From contig JANRIX010000007.1 of the NCBI GenBank assembly GCA_033764435.1, forward strand, positions 52,463 to 116,462: 64,000 nucleotides of DNA. Reading direction: 5' to 3'. The first letter of the stretch is position 1. The number at the start of each line of letters is the position of its first letter. Origin of the DNA: JAEUMY01 sp033764435 (GTDB taxonomy: Bacteria; Pseudomonadota; Gammaproteobacteria; Burkholderiales; Usitatibacteraceae). The translations under genes and the position numbers were made by a program. Positions 53,551 to 61,383 of the stretch are shown here, piece by piece. Under the pieces are notes generated by a model that did not search any database, was not told the origin of the DNA, and saw only the letters and a program-made list of their open reading frames with translations.

Positions 53551-54771
53551 TCAGGGCTCTCCACGCCACGCCGCGCACTGACGGTTCACCACCGATGACA
53601 GCGCGCCATGCTTCTCCATCCAGCTGCGCAGAAGCTCGGCCTCGCTGGTTTCGCGTGCGACCTGCTCGCGAATATTCGCAAGCGGCACCTCAGTGCCCAT
53701 GGTTGCCGAACGGTCCGACAGCAGATCAAGCGTCTGGCGCACATCCTCGTGCAGCGTGCGATGCTGCTTAGTCCAGGGATCAATGAAGTTGCCCTTGAGT
53801 CCGAAGCGGCAGGCCTGGAAGCGGTTGTAGTTGTAGACCTCGTAGACGTCCCGGATCGGCTGGGTGGCGCGATCGTCGAACAGATGCGCGCCCAGCGTCT
53901 GTGCATACGCTGCCAGCGCGGCCGCCTTGTCCACGGACAGCGGCGTGTCGCACACCCGGATCTCGATCGTGCCGTACTCCGGCTTCGGGCGGATGTCCCA
54001 GTAGAAATCTTTCATCGAAGACACGATGCCGAATCCCTTCATGCGATTGAAGTAGGACTCGAACTCGTCCCACGACTGCACGAACGGCATGCATCCCGAC
54101 AGCGGGAACGCGAACACGACGTTGAGGCGGGAGGACTGGAAGCGGCTGTCTTCGCCCTGATAGAACGGTGAGGCTGCCGATAGCGCGATGAAGTGCGGGA
54201 TGTAGCGCGACATGCGGTGCAACAGGTACACGGCGTCGTCACCGGACGGGCAGCCCAGATGAATGTGCTGGCCGAACACGGTGAACTGCTTGGCGAGATA
54301 GCCGTACAGATCAGAAATGAAGGAGAAGCGCGGACCGTCGAATATTCGCTGCTCGCTCCAGCGGTGGAACGGGTGCGTGCCGCCGCCGGCGATGCCGAGA
54401 TTCAATCGATCCGCCTGCCGCACCAGCACATCGCGGATGGCACGCAGCTCCTCAACCAGCGTGCCGTAGTTTTCATGCACCGAGGAATTCAGCTCGATCA
54501 TGCCCTCGGTGATCTCGGGCTTGATTTCGCCCGGGCACTTCACACTCTGCAGCAGATACAGCAGATCCGGCGCGCCGCGTGATAGGTTGTAATCGCGGCG
54601 GTTGACGATCTGCAACTCGAGCTCCACGCCCATGGACAGGGCGCGAGAGGTCTTGAATTTCATCTCGTCATCTCCGCCCGATGGCGCCGGCGGCGGCCCG
54701 GGTGGTGTATCCGCGGCGGATACGACAGGGTCCTCCGTCGCCGGCTGCACCGGCAGCTGTGGTTCACTCAT
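53551..54771 (-). CDS. ybdK: YbdK-type carboxylate-amine ligase
   Basis: The 406-residue protein belongs to the GCS2 family (SMGVELELQIVNRRDYNLS, IKPEITEGMIELNSSVHENYG, FGQHIHLGCPSGDDAVYLL, YWDIRPKPEYGTIEIRVCDTP), which makes gamma-glutamyl peptides such as weak glutamate-cysteine ligase activity. It is ATP-dependent. A proline-rich N-terminal extension of about 35 residues precedes the conserved start. It overlaps the antiporter gene by 4 bp. Two palindromes (one exact, one single-mismatch) lie within. Confidence 0.9.
   Translation of the reverse strand: MSEPQLPVQPATEDPVVSAADTPPGPPPAPSGGDDEMKFKTSRALSMGVELELQIVNRRDYNLSRGAPDLLYLLQSVKCPGEIKPEITEGMIELNSSVHENYGTLVEELRAIRDVLVRQADRLNLGIAGGGTHPFHRWSEQRIFDGPRFSFISDLYGYLAKQFTVFGQHIHLGCPSGDDAVYLLHRMSRYIPHFIALSAASPFYQGEDSRFQSSRLNVVFAFPLSGCMPFVQSWDEFESYFNRMKGFGIVSSMKDFYWDIRPKPEYGTIEIRVCDTPLSVDKAAALAAYAQTLGAHLFDDRATQPIRDVYEVYNYNRFQACRFGLKGNFIDPWTKQHRTLHEDVRQTLDLLSDRSATMGTEVPLANIREQVARETSEAELLRSWMEKHGALSSVVNRQCAAWRGEP
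53668..53679. repeat. GCGAATATTCGC palindrome
   Basis: Exact; YbdK-like gene, Ala-Asn-Ile-Arg phase. Confidence 0.95.
54338..54349. repeat. GCGAATATTCGC-type palindrome, single mismatch (first base T)
   Basis: TCGAATATTCGC in the YbdK-like gene, Arg-Ile-Phe-Asp. Confidence 0.8.
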
Positions 54772-55991
54772 ACTGAAGTCCTCGCATTGTTTTCCGTTGG
54801 CATTGCTTCATTGCTCATGCGAAGCGCCACCTGCACGGCGATGGGACCGATGATTTCAAGAATAGCCACCGTGGCGTAGACGATCTGGGTCAACTGGCCA
54901 CCCAGCTCCGGGTACAGCGCCGCCACATCATGGGCCAGCACGATGGCCGACCCCGAGAGCGGCAGCATCGCGACCGACAGCCAGAGCGCCTTCTGCCACG
55001 AAATGCCGCTGGTGGAGGCGAGCGCGGTGAGCGCAATGGCCTTGCCGCAGAAGCGGGCCAGAATAAGCGCAAGCGCCACCCAGCCGCCCGCGACCATGGC
55101 ATCAAGCTTGAGACTGGCCCCCACAACCACGAAGAGGACGATGATGAACAAACGCCCGGTCCCAAGCAGATCGACCTCGCGCAGGTTGATCTGATCAAGG
55201 TTCCGCGTGACCGCGCCAAGCATGAGCAGTGAGATAAGCACCGAGAGTTTGAGCACCTGGGCAATGCCAACCGCCAGCAGGATGACCGCGACGATGACCA
55301 CGAACTGGCGACCCTGACGCGGCCCGACCAGACGGGCGAGACCCAGCAGCAGATAGCCGCCCGCAAGACCTATCAGCAGTGAACCCGCAAGCAGATAAAG
55401 CGGATGTGCCAGCGCCGAGTACAAATTCACGCTGTGCGAGAGATGCAGGCCCGACCAAAGCATAGTGACAGCAAGGAAGGCCATGATGCTGTTCAAAGCC
55501 ACCACAGTCATTGCGCGCTCTACCAGCTGACCTTCCGCACGGAGATCGCGTGCCACCATCAGCACGACGGCAGGCGACGTTGACATTGCGATGCCCGCCA
55601 CCAGCGCCGCAACCAGCGGATCGACCCCGAGCAGGATGAGCATGCCCAGGACGAACACGAACGCGAGCGCACCCGCCGCGACACCCGCTACCACAACCCA
55701 CGGATTGCGCCGGTACCAGGTGAGGTCCAGATAGCGCCCCGCTTCAAACAGCAGCATGCCCAGCGCAATGTCGACAAACACGCGGGACTGCGTGATGAAG
55801 TACTGGTCGAACCAGTTCAGCACGCCCGGACCGACCAGTACGCCAAGGAGTACATAGCCCGTCACCTTGGGCAGCCGGAGCAGGCGGTAGAGGCCCTCAC
55901 CCGCGCAGAATCCCGCAAGCAGCAGCGCGCCAAAGAGCACGATGCCGCTGAAATGGAACGGAAACGCCGGTAGGAAGTTGAGTTCGTTCAT
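54768..55991 (-). CDS. CPA2-family cation:proton antiporter
   Basis: The 407-residue protein has 11-12 membrane spans with KefB-like segments (LLRLPKVTGYVLLGVLVGPGVLNWF, GIAMSTSPAVVLMVARDLRAEGQLVERAM, LIRSTLREVDLLGTGR... region). It lacks a C-terminal TrkA-N domain found in Kef proteins. It is cotranscribed with the YbdK-like gene. K+ or Na+ specificity cannot be told. Confidence 0.85.
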   Translation of the reverse strand: MNELNFLPAFPFHFSGIVLFGALLLAGFCAGEGLYRLLRLPKVTGYVLLGVLVGPGVLNWFDQYFITQSRVFVDIALGMLLFEAGRYLDLTWYRRNPWVVVAGVAAGALAFVFVLGMLILLGVDPLVAALVAGIAMSTSPAVVLMVARDLRAEGQLVERAMTVVALNSIMAFLAVTMLWSGLHLSHSVNLYSALAHPLYLLAGSLLIGLAGGYLLLGLARLVGPRQGRQFVVIVAVILLAVGIAQVLKLSVLISLLMLGAVTRNLDQINLREVDLLGTGRLFIIVLFVVVGASLKLDAMVAGGWVALALILARFCGKAIALTALASTSGISWQKALWLSVAMLPLSGSAIVLAHDVAALYPELGGQLTQIVYATVAILEIIGPIAVQVALRMSNEAMPTENNARTSV

Positions 55992-56156
55992 GCCATTTTC
56001 CCGAGCGAGGTGCGCAGGGCCTAAAGCCCCGGGTGGTATTGGAATTATTGCGCGGCCGCATGGCAGGCCGGTTGATGTCAGCCTGTGTTTGGTCAGGGTA
56101 CGCCAACAAGGTTCCGCATGCTAACGCCAAAAATGGGCAATTCACAGCAGACGTGG

Positions 56157-56179
56157 CATCATCGACAGCATCGATGATG
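56157..56179. promoter_or_regulatory. 9-bp inverted repeat upstream of lysR
   Basis: CATCATCGA (56157-56165) and TCGATGATG (56171-56179) form a perfect dyad with a 5-bp spacer, 37 bp before ATG 56216. A 16-bp palindrome, CCGGCATCGATGCCGG, follows at 56187-56202. Both share ATCGAT-type cores and are candidates for autoregulation by the LysR protein. Confidence 0.5.
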
Positions 56180-56215
56180 AAATCATCCGGCATCGATGCC
56201 GGTCACAATGACTCC

Positions 56216-57136
56216 ATGAACCCCAAATCTTCCGACCTGCGCCGATACGACCTGAATCTCCTCGTCGTGCTGGATGCTCTGCTTGATGAAGTCAACGTGA
56301 CCCGTGCCGGCGAACGTGTCCACTTGTCGCAGTCCGCGACGAGTGCTGCGCTGGAGCGTCTGCGCATGACGTTCAACGACCCGCTGCTGGTGCGGGTCAA
56401 GGGCCGCATGCAACTCACCGCCTTCGCGAAGCAACTGAAGAGCCCGCTCAAGCGCGCGCTGCTGGCCGTGTCCACGACTTTCCAGCCCCCTGCGGAATTC
56501 AAGCCCGCAACGGCCGCCACGGTGTTCCGGTTGGGCATGACCGACTATCTCGGCTATCTCGCCCTGCCGCGCCTGCATCACATCCTGGCGAGCGAAGCAC
56601 CGCGTTGCGCCATCGCTGTCACGGCGGTGCTGAAGGATGCCGCGCTTGATCAGCTGGAGGACGACGACCTTGACCTGGTGGTCATTGTCGACCCGCCCAA
56701 GCGGCCCAACCTGCACACCCGGCCCGCGCTCAAGGAACGCTTCGCCTGCGTCATGCGTGAAGGTCACCGCCTTGCACGCGGCCCGATGAGCCACGCTGCG
56801 CTGCTGGCCGCATCACATGTCCGCATCCAGACGCACGGCAACGCGCGCAGCCTGGTCGATGAGGCACTGGCACGGGTGGGCACGCCACCGCATGTGGCGG
56901 TCACCGTTCCCCACTTCGGAGTTGCGCTGGCCTTGCTGAAGGACAGCGAGCTGGTGGCGATCATGCCGCGCCGCATTGCCGAGAGCCAGGCATCGCCCCT
57001 CGGGCTCGCCGTGCGCGACCTGCCCTTTCGAATGCCCGGCTATGGCATGGAAACCTGCTGGCATCTGCGCACCCACAAGGACCCCGCGCACATGTGGTTC
57101 CGTAAGCATCTCGCCGACGTGATGGCCGATCTCTGA
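56216..57136 (+). CDS. LysR-family transcriptional regulator
   Basis: The 306-residue protein has the LysR helix-turn-helix (DLNLLVVLDALLDEVNVTRAGERVHLSQSATSAALERLR) and an effector domain. ATG 56216 is preceded by dyads at 56157-56202. It is divergent from the CPA2 antiporter operon, which is a candidate target. The adjacent dyad at 57154-57176 after its stop shares the ATCGAT core. Confidence 0.9.
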   Translation: MNPKSSDLRRYDLNLLVVLDALLDEVNVTRAGERVHLSQSATSAALERLRMTFNDPLLVRVKGRMQLTAFAKQLKSPLKRALLAVSTTFQPPAEFKPATAATVFRLGMTDYLGYLALPRLHHILASEAPRCAIAVTAVLKDAALDQLEDDDLDLVVIVDPPKRPNLHTRPALKERFACVMREGHRLARGPMSHAALLAASHVRIQTHGNARSLVDEALARVGTPPHVAVTVPHFGVALALLKDSELVAIMPRRIAESQASPLGLAVRDLPFRMPGYGMETCWHLRTHKDPAHMWFRKHLADVMADL

Positions 57137-57153
57137 ATCGGCCACTGAATGAG

Positions 57154-57176
57154 AGGTATCGATGCCATCGATACCT
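57154..57176. repeat. Perfect 10-bp inverted repeat after lysR
   Basis: AGGTATCGAT (57154-57163) and ATCGATACCT (57167-57176) pair perfectly around GCC. There is no T-tract, so this is more likely an operator-like site than a terminator. Confidence 0.5.
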
Positions 57177-57353
57177 GGTATTGCAACAATCGATTGGACG
57201 GGTCTGGTTACCCGCATTACGCTTCACCCGTTCGCTCGTTTTGCAGCCTGATCCTTCTGGTGGCTGCGAGCGCGCGGTACAAAGTGCGGCGTGACTCCTG
57301 CGGGATTCACCGGCTTGGCCCAACGGCTCGGGCAGTGGTTTCCAAGGAGATCG

Positions 57354-57384
57354 GGGACAGGCGCAAGCCTGTCCCTATTTTTTT
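57354..57384 (+). terminator. Rho-independent terminator
   Basis: GGGACAGGC (57354-57362) pairs with GCCTGTCCC (57367-57375) around GCAA, followed by TATTTTTTT. It lies 218 bp after the lysR stop, between lysR and the convergent lut operon. The 57177-57353 interval holds nothing recognisable. Confidence 0.85.
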
Positions 57385-57404
57385 GTCTGGCGGATTCCGG
57401 GGGT

Positions 57405-58052
57405 TCAGGTCAGGATGACGTGAACCCGATACGGCCCATGCGCGCCTATCACTATTGTCTGCTCGATATCGGCCGTGCGAGACGGGCCCGACACAAAGAA
57501 CATTGCGCGCGGTGGCTCCCCGACTTCCTTGCGCACCAGCGCGAACGCGTCTTCCATCGTTGGAACGATCCGCGCCTTGGGCACCACGCAGATGTGGGTT
57601 TCGGGCAACAGCGCGTTCAGCTTGGGCTGATCAGGCGAGGACAGGAGCAGCAAGGTGCCGGTCTCGGCGATGGCGCAGAAGCAGCCGGTGAAGCCGACCG
57701 TGTCGTCCTTGTTCGCCGCACGCGCGGCGTAATCGATGCCGGCGGCAGGCCAGTGCAGATGCGAATATTCGCGCCAGCCGGCCACGTGCTTGGCAAGCTT
57801 CGCTTCTGCACAGTAGCGCGCCACCTCATGCGGCACTGTGGCTTCATCCACTTCAGCGAAGGTGGTGAGCAGTCGCTGGCATTCGCGCTTGAACAATCCA
57901 AGTGAGTCGCCGGGCTGCGCCGCGAGCGGCTTCGGGCCCACGCGGTGCTCGCGAATATTCGCATGCACCAGCGCCATTTCTTCTGTCGTCGTCGGGCCGC
58001 TCCTTCCCTGCTGCCGGCGGATGCGGGCCAGAATATTCTCGCGGGCACTCAT
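57405..58052 (-). CDS. lutC: Lactate utilisation protein LutC
   Basis: The 215-residue LUD-domain protein (RENILARIRRQQGRSG, TVGFTGCFCAIAETGTLLLLSSPDQ, THICVVPKARIVPTMEDAFALV) is the third subunit of the LutABC L-lactate dehydrogenase complex. ATG 58052 overlaps the lutB stop by 4 bp; the frame upstream of it is lutB read-through. Two exact palindromes lie inside at 57761 and 57951. Confidence 0.9.
   Translation of the reverse strand: MSARENILARIRRQQGRSGPTTTEEMALVHANIREHRVGPKPLAAQPGDSLGLFKRECQRLLTTFAEVDEATVPHEVARYCAEAKLAKHVAGWREYSHLHWPAAGIDYAARAANKDDTVGFTGCFCAIAETGTLLLLSSPDQPKLNALLPETHICVVPKARIVPTMEDAFALVRKEVGEPPRAMFFVSGPSRTADIEQTIVIGAHGPYRVHVILT
57761..57772. repeat. GCGAATATTCGC palindrome
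   Basis: Exact; lutC, Glu-Tyr-Ser phase. Confidence 0.95.
57951..57962. repeat. GCGAATATTCGC palindrome
   Basis: Exact; lutC, Ala-Asn-Ile-Arg phase. Confidence 0.95.
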
Positions 58053-59458
58053 CGCTTGCCCCGCTTCTGCGCATACAGCTCGCGGAAGGTGCGGCCCTGC
58101 GGCGCCGGCATGTCGCGCCCTTGCGTCCAGCCGTCGATGCCGGGCAATGAATGGATCAGCCGGTCGCGGCCGCCCAGCCAGGCACCGACTCGCGCGCCCC
58201 ATTTGCTGAGAAACGCATACAGCCCGGACCGCTTGGCCGCGAAGGCCCACAGCGCCATCGGGATACGCTCGGAGAGCGGACGCAATTGCATGTCGTGCTG
58301 CCGCTCGCGGAGCTTGCGCATGAGATCGGGCAGCGGAATCTTCACAGGGCACACCACCTGGCACTCACCACAGAACGTAGCCGCATTGGGGAGGTCGCCG
58401 GCGTTCTCGATGCCCACATAAGTCGGCGTGAGGATGGACCCCATCGGCCCCGGATACACCCAGCCATACGCATGACCGCCCACGTTCTGGTAGACCGGGC
58501 AGTGATTCATGCATGCGCCGCAGCGGATGCAGCGAAGCATCTCCTGCATGTCGGTGCCGACAAACTTGGTGCGGCCGGCATCGACCAGAACGATGTGCAT
58601 CTGCTCCGGCCCATCCTGATCGCCGGGCATTTTTTTGCCGGTGGTCAGCGTGAGGTAGTTGGCGATGGTCTGCCCGACCGCGCTGCGCGGCAGCAGACGG
58701 ATAAGTGTCGCGAAATCCTCCAGTGTGGGAATGACCTTTTCCACCCCGGTGATGACGCAGTGAATGCGCGGCACGGTGGTCACCATGTCGGCATTGCCTT
58801 CGTTCGTGACGGTGAGCGTCGTGCCTGTTTCGGCGATGATGAAGTTGGCGCCACTGATACCCATGTCGGCAGTCAGGAAGTGATCGCGCAAGGCATCGCG
58901 GGCTTCGCGAGTCATGGCTGGAATGTCGGTAAGCCGGGGCTTGTAGTGCGCCGCGACGAACAGGTCCGCGACCTGCTCCTTCGACTTGTGCACGGCCGGT
59001 GCCACGATGTGCGATGGCGGCTCTCCGGCCAGCTGCAGGATGTATTCGCCCAAGTCGGTTTCAATGGGCTGGATGCCGGCCGCTTCCAGGCGCTCGTTGA
59101 GATTCACTTCCTCGGACACCATGGACTTCGACTTGGTGGCCTTCTTCACACCGTTCTCTTTGGCGATCCGCACGATGATGTCGCACGCCTCCGCTGCCGT
59201 CTCCGCCCAATGCACGACTGCACCACGCCGCGTCGCGTTGGCTTCGAACTCGAGCAGATAGGCATCCAGATTGGCGAGGCACTGGTCGCGCAGCGCCGCC
59301 GCATGCGTGCGGATGGCCTCCCAGTTCTCGACTTCGCTCACCGCCTTGGCCCGGCCGTCTACGAACTTGCCCTTGGCCTTCTGCATGTTGCGTTGCAGGA
59401 CGGCGTCGTTCAGCTTGGCTGACGCGTTCTGCTTGAAGTGCATGGATTGGACTTGCAT
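58049..59458 (-). CDS. lutB: Lactate utilisation iron-sulfur protein LutB
   Basis: The 469-residue protein has an N-terminal LUD region and two 4Fe-4S motifs (CIRCGACMNHCPVYQ and CGECQVVCPVKIPLPDL) near the C-terminus. With LutA and LutC it oxidises L-lactate to pyruvate in place of a flavin enzyme. It starts one base from the lutA stop. No palindrome is found within it. Confidence 0.93.
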   Translation of the reverse strand: MQVQSMHFKQNASAKLNDAVLQRNMQKAKGKFVDGRAKAVSEVENWEAIRTHAAALRDQCLANLDAYLLEFEANATRRGAVVHWAETAAEACDIIVRIAKENGVKKATKSKSMVSEEVNLNERLEAAGIQPIETDLGEYILQLAGEPPSHIVAPAVHKSKEQVADLFVAAHYKPRLTDIPAMTREARDALRDHFLTADMGISGANFIIAETGTTLTVTNEGNADMVTTVPRIHCVITGVEKVIPTLEDFATLIRLLPRSAVGQTIANYLTLTTGKKMPGDQDGPEQMHIVLVDAGRTKFVGTDMQEMLRCIRCGACMNHCPVYQNVGGHAYGWVYPGPMGSILTPTYVGIENAGDLPNAATFCGECQVVCPVKIPLPDLMRKLRERQHDMQLRPLSERIPMALWAFAAKRSGLYAFLSKWGARVGAWLGGRDRLIHSLPGIDGWTQGRDMPAPQGRTFRELYAQKRGKR

Positions 59459-60183
59459 CAGCGGTCCTCCCCGGCAGCAATTTCGGCGAAGTGTTTTACC
59501 TGCGTGGTCATGTCCCCTTCACGTCGCAACCGCCCTTCAATGTTGAGCAAACAACCGAGGTCGCCCCCGACAATCGTCGATGCCCCGCTAGTGCGAATAT
59601 TCGCGCACTTGTTCTTGGCCATGCGCGTGGAGATTTCACCCAGCTTGATGGAGAACGTGCCGCCGAAGCCGCAACATTTCTCGCAGTCGGCCATCTCCGC
59701 GATTTCGGCGCCGGCCATCTGCAAGAGGTAACGCGGCTGCATCTTCACCGAGAGTTCGCGCAGGCCCGAGCAGCTGTCGTGATAAGTCACCGCGCCTTCG
59801 AACTTGCCAGGCACGGTCTTCACGTTGAGCACGTTGATGAGAAAGTCGGAGAGCTCGTAGGCCTTGGCGGCCAGCGCCTCGAAGTCGCGCTGCTCCGGCG
59901 CGCCTCGGAAGAGATCGTTGGCGTAGTGAACCTTGATCTGGCCGATGCAGGAGCCGGACGGCGCCACCACATAGTCGCAATCGCGGAACTCGGCCAACAC
60001 CTTCAGGGCGAGTTCTTTGGAGATATCCCGCGCTCCGGAGTTGTAACCAGGCTGGCCGCAGCAGGTTTGTGTTTCGGGATAGATCACCTTGCAGCCCGCG
60101 TCTTCAAGCAGCTTCAGAGTTGCGAAGCCAATGGACGGGCGGGCGAGGTCGACGAGGCAGGTAACAAAAAGGCCAACCTTCAT
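59458..60183 (-). CDS. lutA: Lactate utilisation Fe-S protein LutA
   Basis: The 241-residue protein has two CCG domains (PETQTCCGQPGYNSGARD and DCEKCCGFGGTFSIKLGE), typical of LutA/LldE, and binds iron-sulfur clusters. It begins at ATG 60183, MKVGLFVTCLVDLARPS. The first 49 bp around this start are duplicated upstream at 60263-60311, so a short leader frame shares its N-terminus. An exact palindrome lies at 59593. Confidence 0.93.
   Translation of the reverse strand: MKVGLFVTCLVDLARPSIGFATLKLLEDAGCKVIYPETQTCCGQPGYNSGARDISKELALKVLAEFRDCDYVVAPSGSCIGQIKVHYANDLFRGAPEQRDFEALAAKAYELSDFLINVLNVKTVPGKFEGAVTYHDSCSGLRELSVKMQPRYLLQMAGAEIAEMADCEKCCGFGGTFSIKLGEISTRMAKNKCANIRTSGASTIVGGDLGCLLNIEGRLRREGDMTTQVKHFAEIAAGEDR
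59593..59604. repeat. GCGAATATTCGC palindrome
   Basis: Exact; lutA, Ala-Asn-Ile-Arg phase. Confidence 0.95.
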
Positions 60184-60186
60184 GGC
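60138..60186 (-). repeat. 49-bp direct repeat, copy A (5' end of lutA)
   Basis: This copy covers the first codons of lutA and the bases just before its ATG. It recurs at 60263-60311 with one mismatch, 125 bp away. Confidence 0.9.
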
Positions 60187-60308
60187 TTGGCCTTCTGGCA
60201 GTCAGGGCTGGGGGAGGCTAATGCGCGCATCGCGCGCGTTATGCCGACACCAACGCCCTTCAGGCGGGCGAGGTCGACGAGGCAGGTAACAAAAAGGCCA
60301 ACTTTCAT
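60180..60308 (-). CDS. 42-codon leader frame, a partial duplicate of the lutA start
   Basis: An ATG at 60308 opens a frame of 42 codons ending with TGA at 60180-60182, overlapping the lutA ATG by 4 bp. Its first 15 residues (MKVGLFVTCLVDLAR) match LutA; the rest comes from the duplicated flank and runs into lutA. It could be translated ahead of lutA and affect its initiation, or be a silent by-product of duplication. No independent function is claimed. Confidence 0.5.
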   Translation of the reverse strand: MKVGLFVTCLVDLARLKGVGVGITRAMRALASPSPDCQKAKP

Positions 60309-60311
60309 GGC
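60263..60311 (-). repeat. 49-bp direct repeat, copy B (upstream)
   Basis: This is a second copy of the lutA start region at 60138-60186. The rest of the gap up to pbpG holds a short promoter-like stretch and nothing else recognisable. Confidence 0.9.
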
Positions 60312-60360
60312 CTTGAGTGTAACGCTAGCGCGGCCGACGGGCGTCGACCCGGATCAATTT

Positions 60361-61290
60361 CTAACTGGTCGCGCGCGGCGTGGCAGCGACCTTCTGCGTC
60401 TCCAGCCACTTCTTGATGCGGTTGGCATCGCCAATGCGGGTAAGGCGGCCCCAGGAATCCAGCAGCACGATGACAACGGGGTTGTTGGCGATGGTCGCCT
60501 GCATGACCAGGCACTTGCCCGATTCACTGATGTATCCGGTCTTGGACAGCCCGATGTTCCAATCATGATTCTTCACCAGCGCGTTGGTGTTGTTGAAGCC
60601 CATGGGCTTCTTGGCGTTGGGCAGCGTGACGTGGAGCTCCGGCGTGGTCGAGAATTCGCGGATCTGTGCATAGCGTGCGGCTTCCGACACCAGCGTCGCG
60701 AGATCCTGCGGGCTGGACACGTTGCCGGGCGCCAAGCCGCTGGAATCGACAAAACGGGTGTTGGTGAGATTCAGCAGCTTCGCCTTGGTGTTCATGGCCT
60801 CGACGAAGGCCTCGATGCCGCCGGGATAGTTGCGGCCCAGCGCAGAGGCTGCGCGATTGTCGGACGCCATCAGCGCCAAACGCATCAGATCTTCACGACG
60901 GAATGCACTGCCAATGGGCAGGCGGGACTTGGTGCCCTTGAGGAGATCGATGTCCTCGTTGGTAATGGTGATCGCCTCATCCAGCGGCAGCTTGGCATCC
61001 AGGACGATCATCGCCGTCATCACCTTGGTGATGGAGGCAATCGGCGTGACGGTGTCGGGATTCTTGGCGTAGAGCAGCTTGCCGGTGTTCTGGTCATAGA
61101 CCAGCGCGGCGGTGGATTGCAGATTGGGTTCGCCGTCCTTGGTGAAGTCCGGCACCGCAGCGGCGCGGGTCGACTTGGCTTTGACCAGCTTGCCTTTGGC
61201 CGACTGCTGGGCATGAGCCATCGGTGCGGACAGCGCTGCGGCCAAGCCCAGGCAGCAAAGCACGGAAACGAAGTAAACAGCGCGATTCAT
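60361..61290 (-). CDS. pbpG: D-alanyl-D-alanine endopeptidase PbpG (PBP7)
   Basis: The 309-residue low-molecular-weight penicillin-binding protein has a signal peptide and the three active-site motifs: Ser86-Ile-Thr-Lys89, Ser143-Asp-Asn145 and Lys250-Thr-Gly. It trims peptidoglycan cross-links in the periplasm. It is divergent from metY and upstream of lutA. Confidence 0.92.
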   Translation of the reverse strand: MNRAVYFVSVLCCLGLAAALSAPMAHAQQSAKGKLVKAKSTRAAAVPDFTKDGEPNLQSTAALVYDQNTGKLLYAKNPDTVTPIASITKVMTAMIVLDAKLPLDEAITITNEDIDLLKGTKSRLPIGSAFRREDLMRLALMASDNRAASALGRNYPGGIEAFVEAMNTKAKLLNLTNTRFVDSSGLAPGNVSSPQDLATLVSEAARYAQIREFSTTPELHVTLPNAKKPMGFNNTNALVKNHDWNIGLSKTGYISESGKCLVMQATIANNPVVIVLLDSWGRLTRIGDANRIKKWLETQKVAATPRATS

Positions 61291-61383
61291 GTACCACCCC
61301 GGATTTCAGCGAACCGCCACCATAGCAAAGATGACTGGTTCATGACAACATTTGTTTGAAATTCAATGCAATAAGACAAAATC

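Noticed and set aside
57405..58364. A longer LutC start giving 319 residues
   Set aside because: The extra part is lutB read in another frame; ATG 58052 gives the normal LutC length and a typical coupled overlap.
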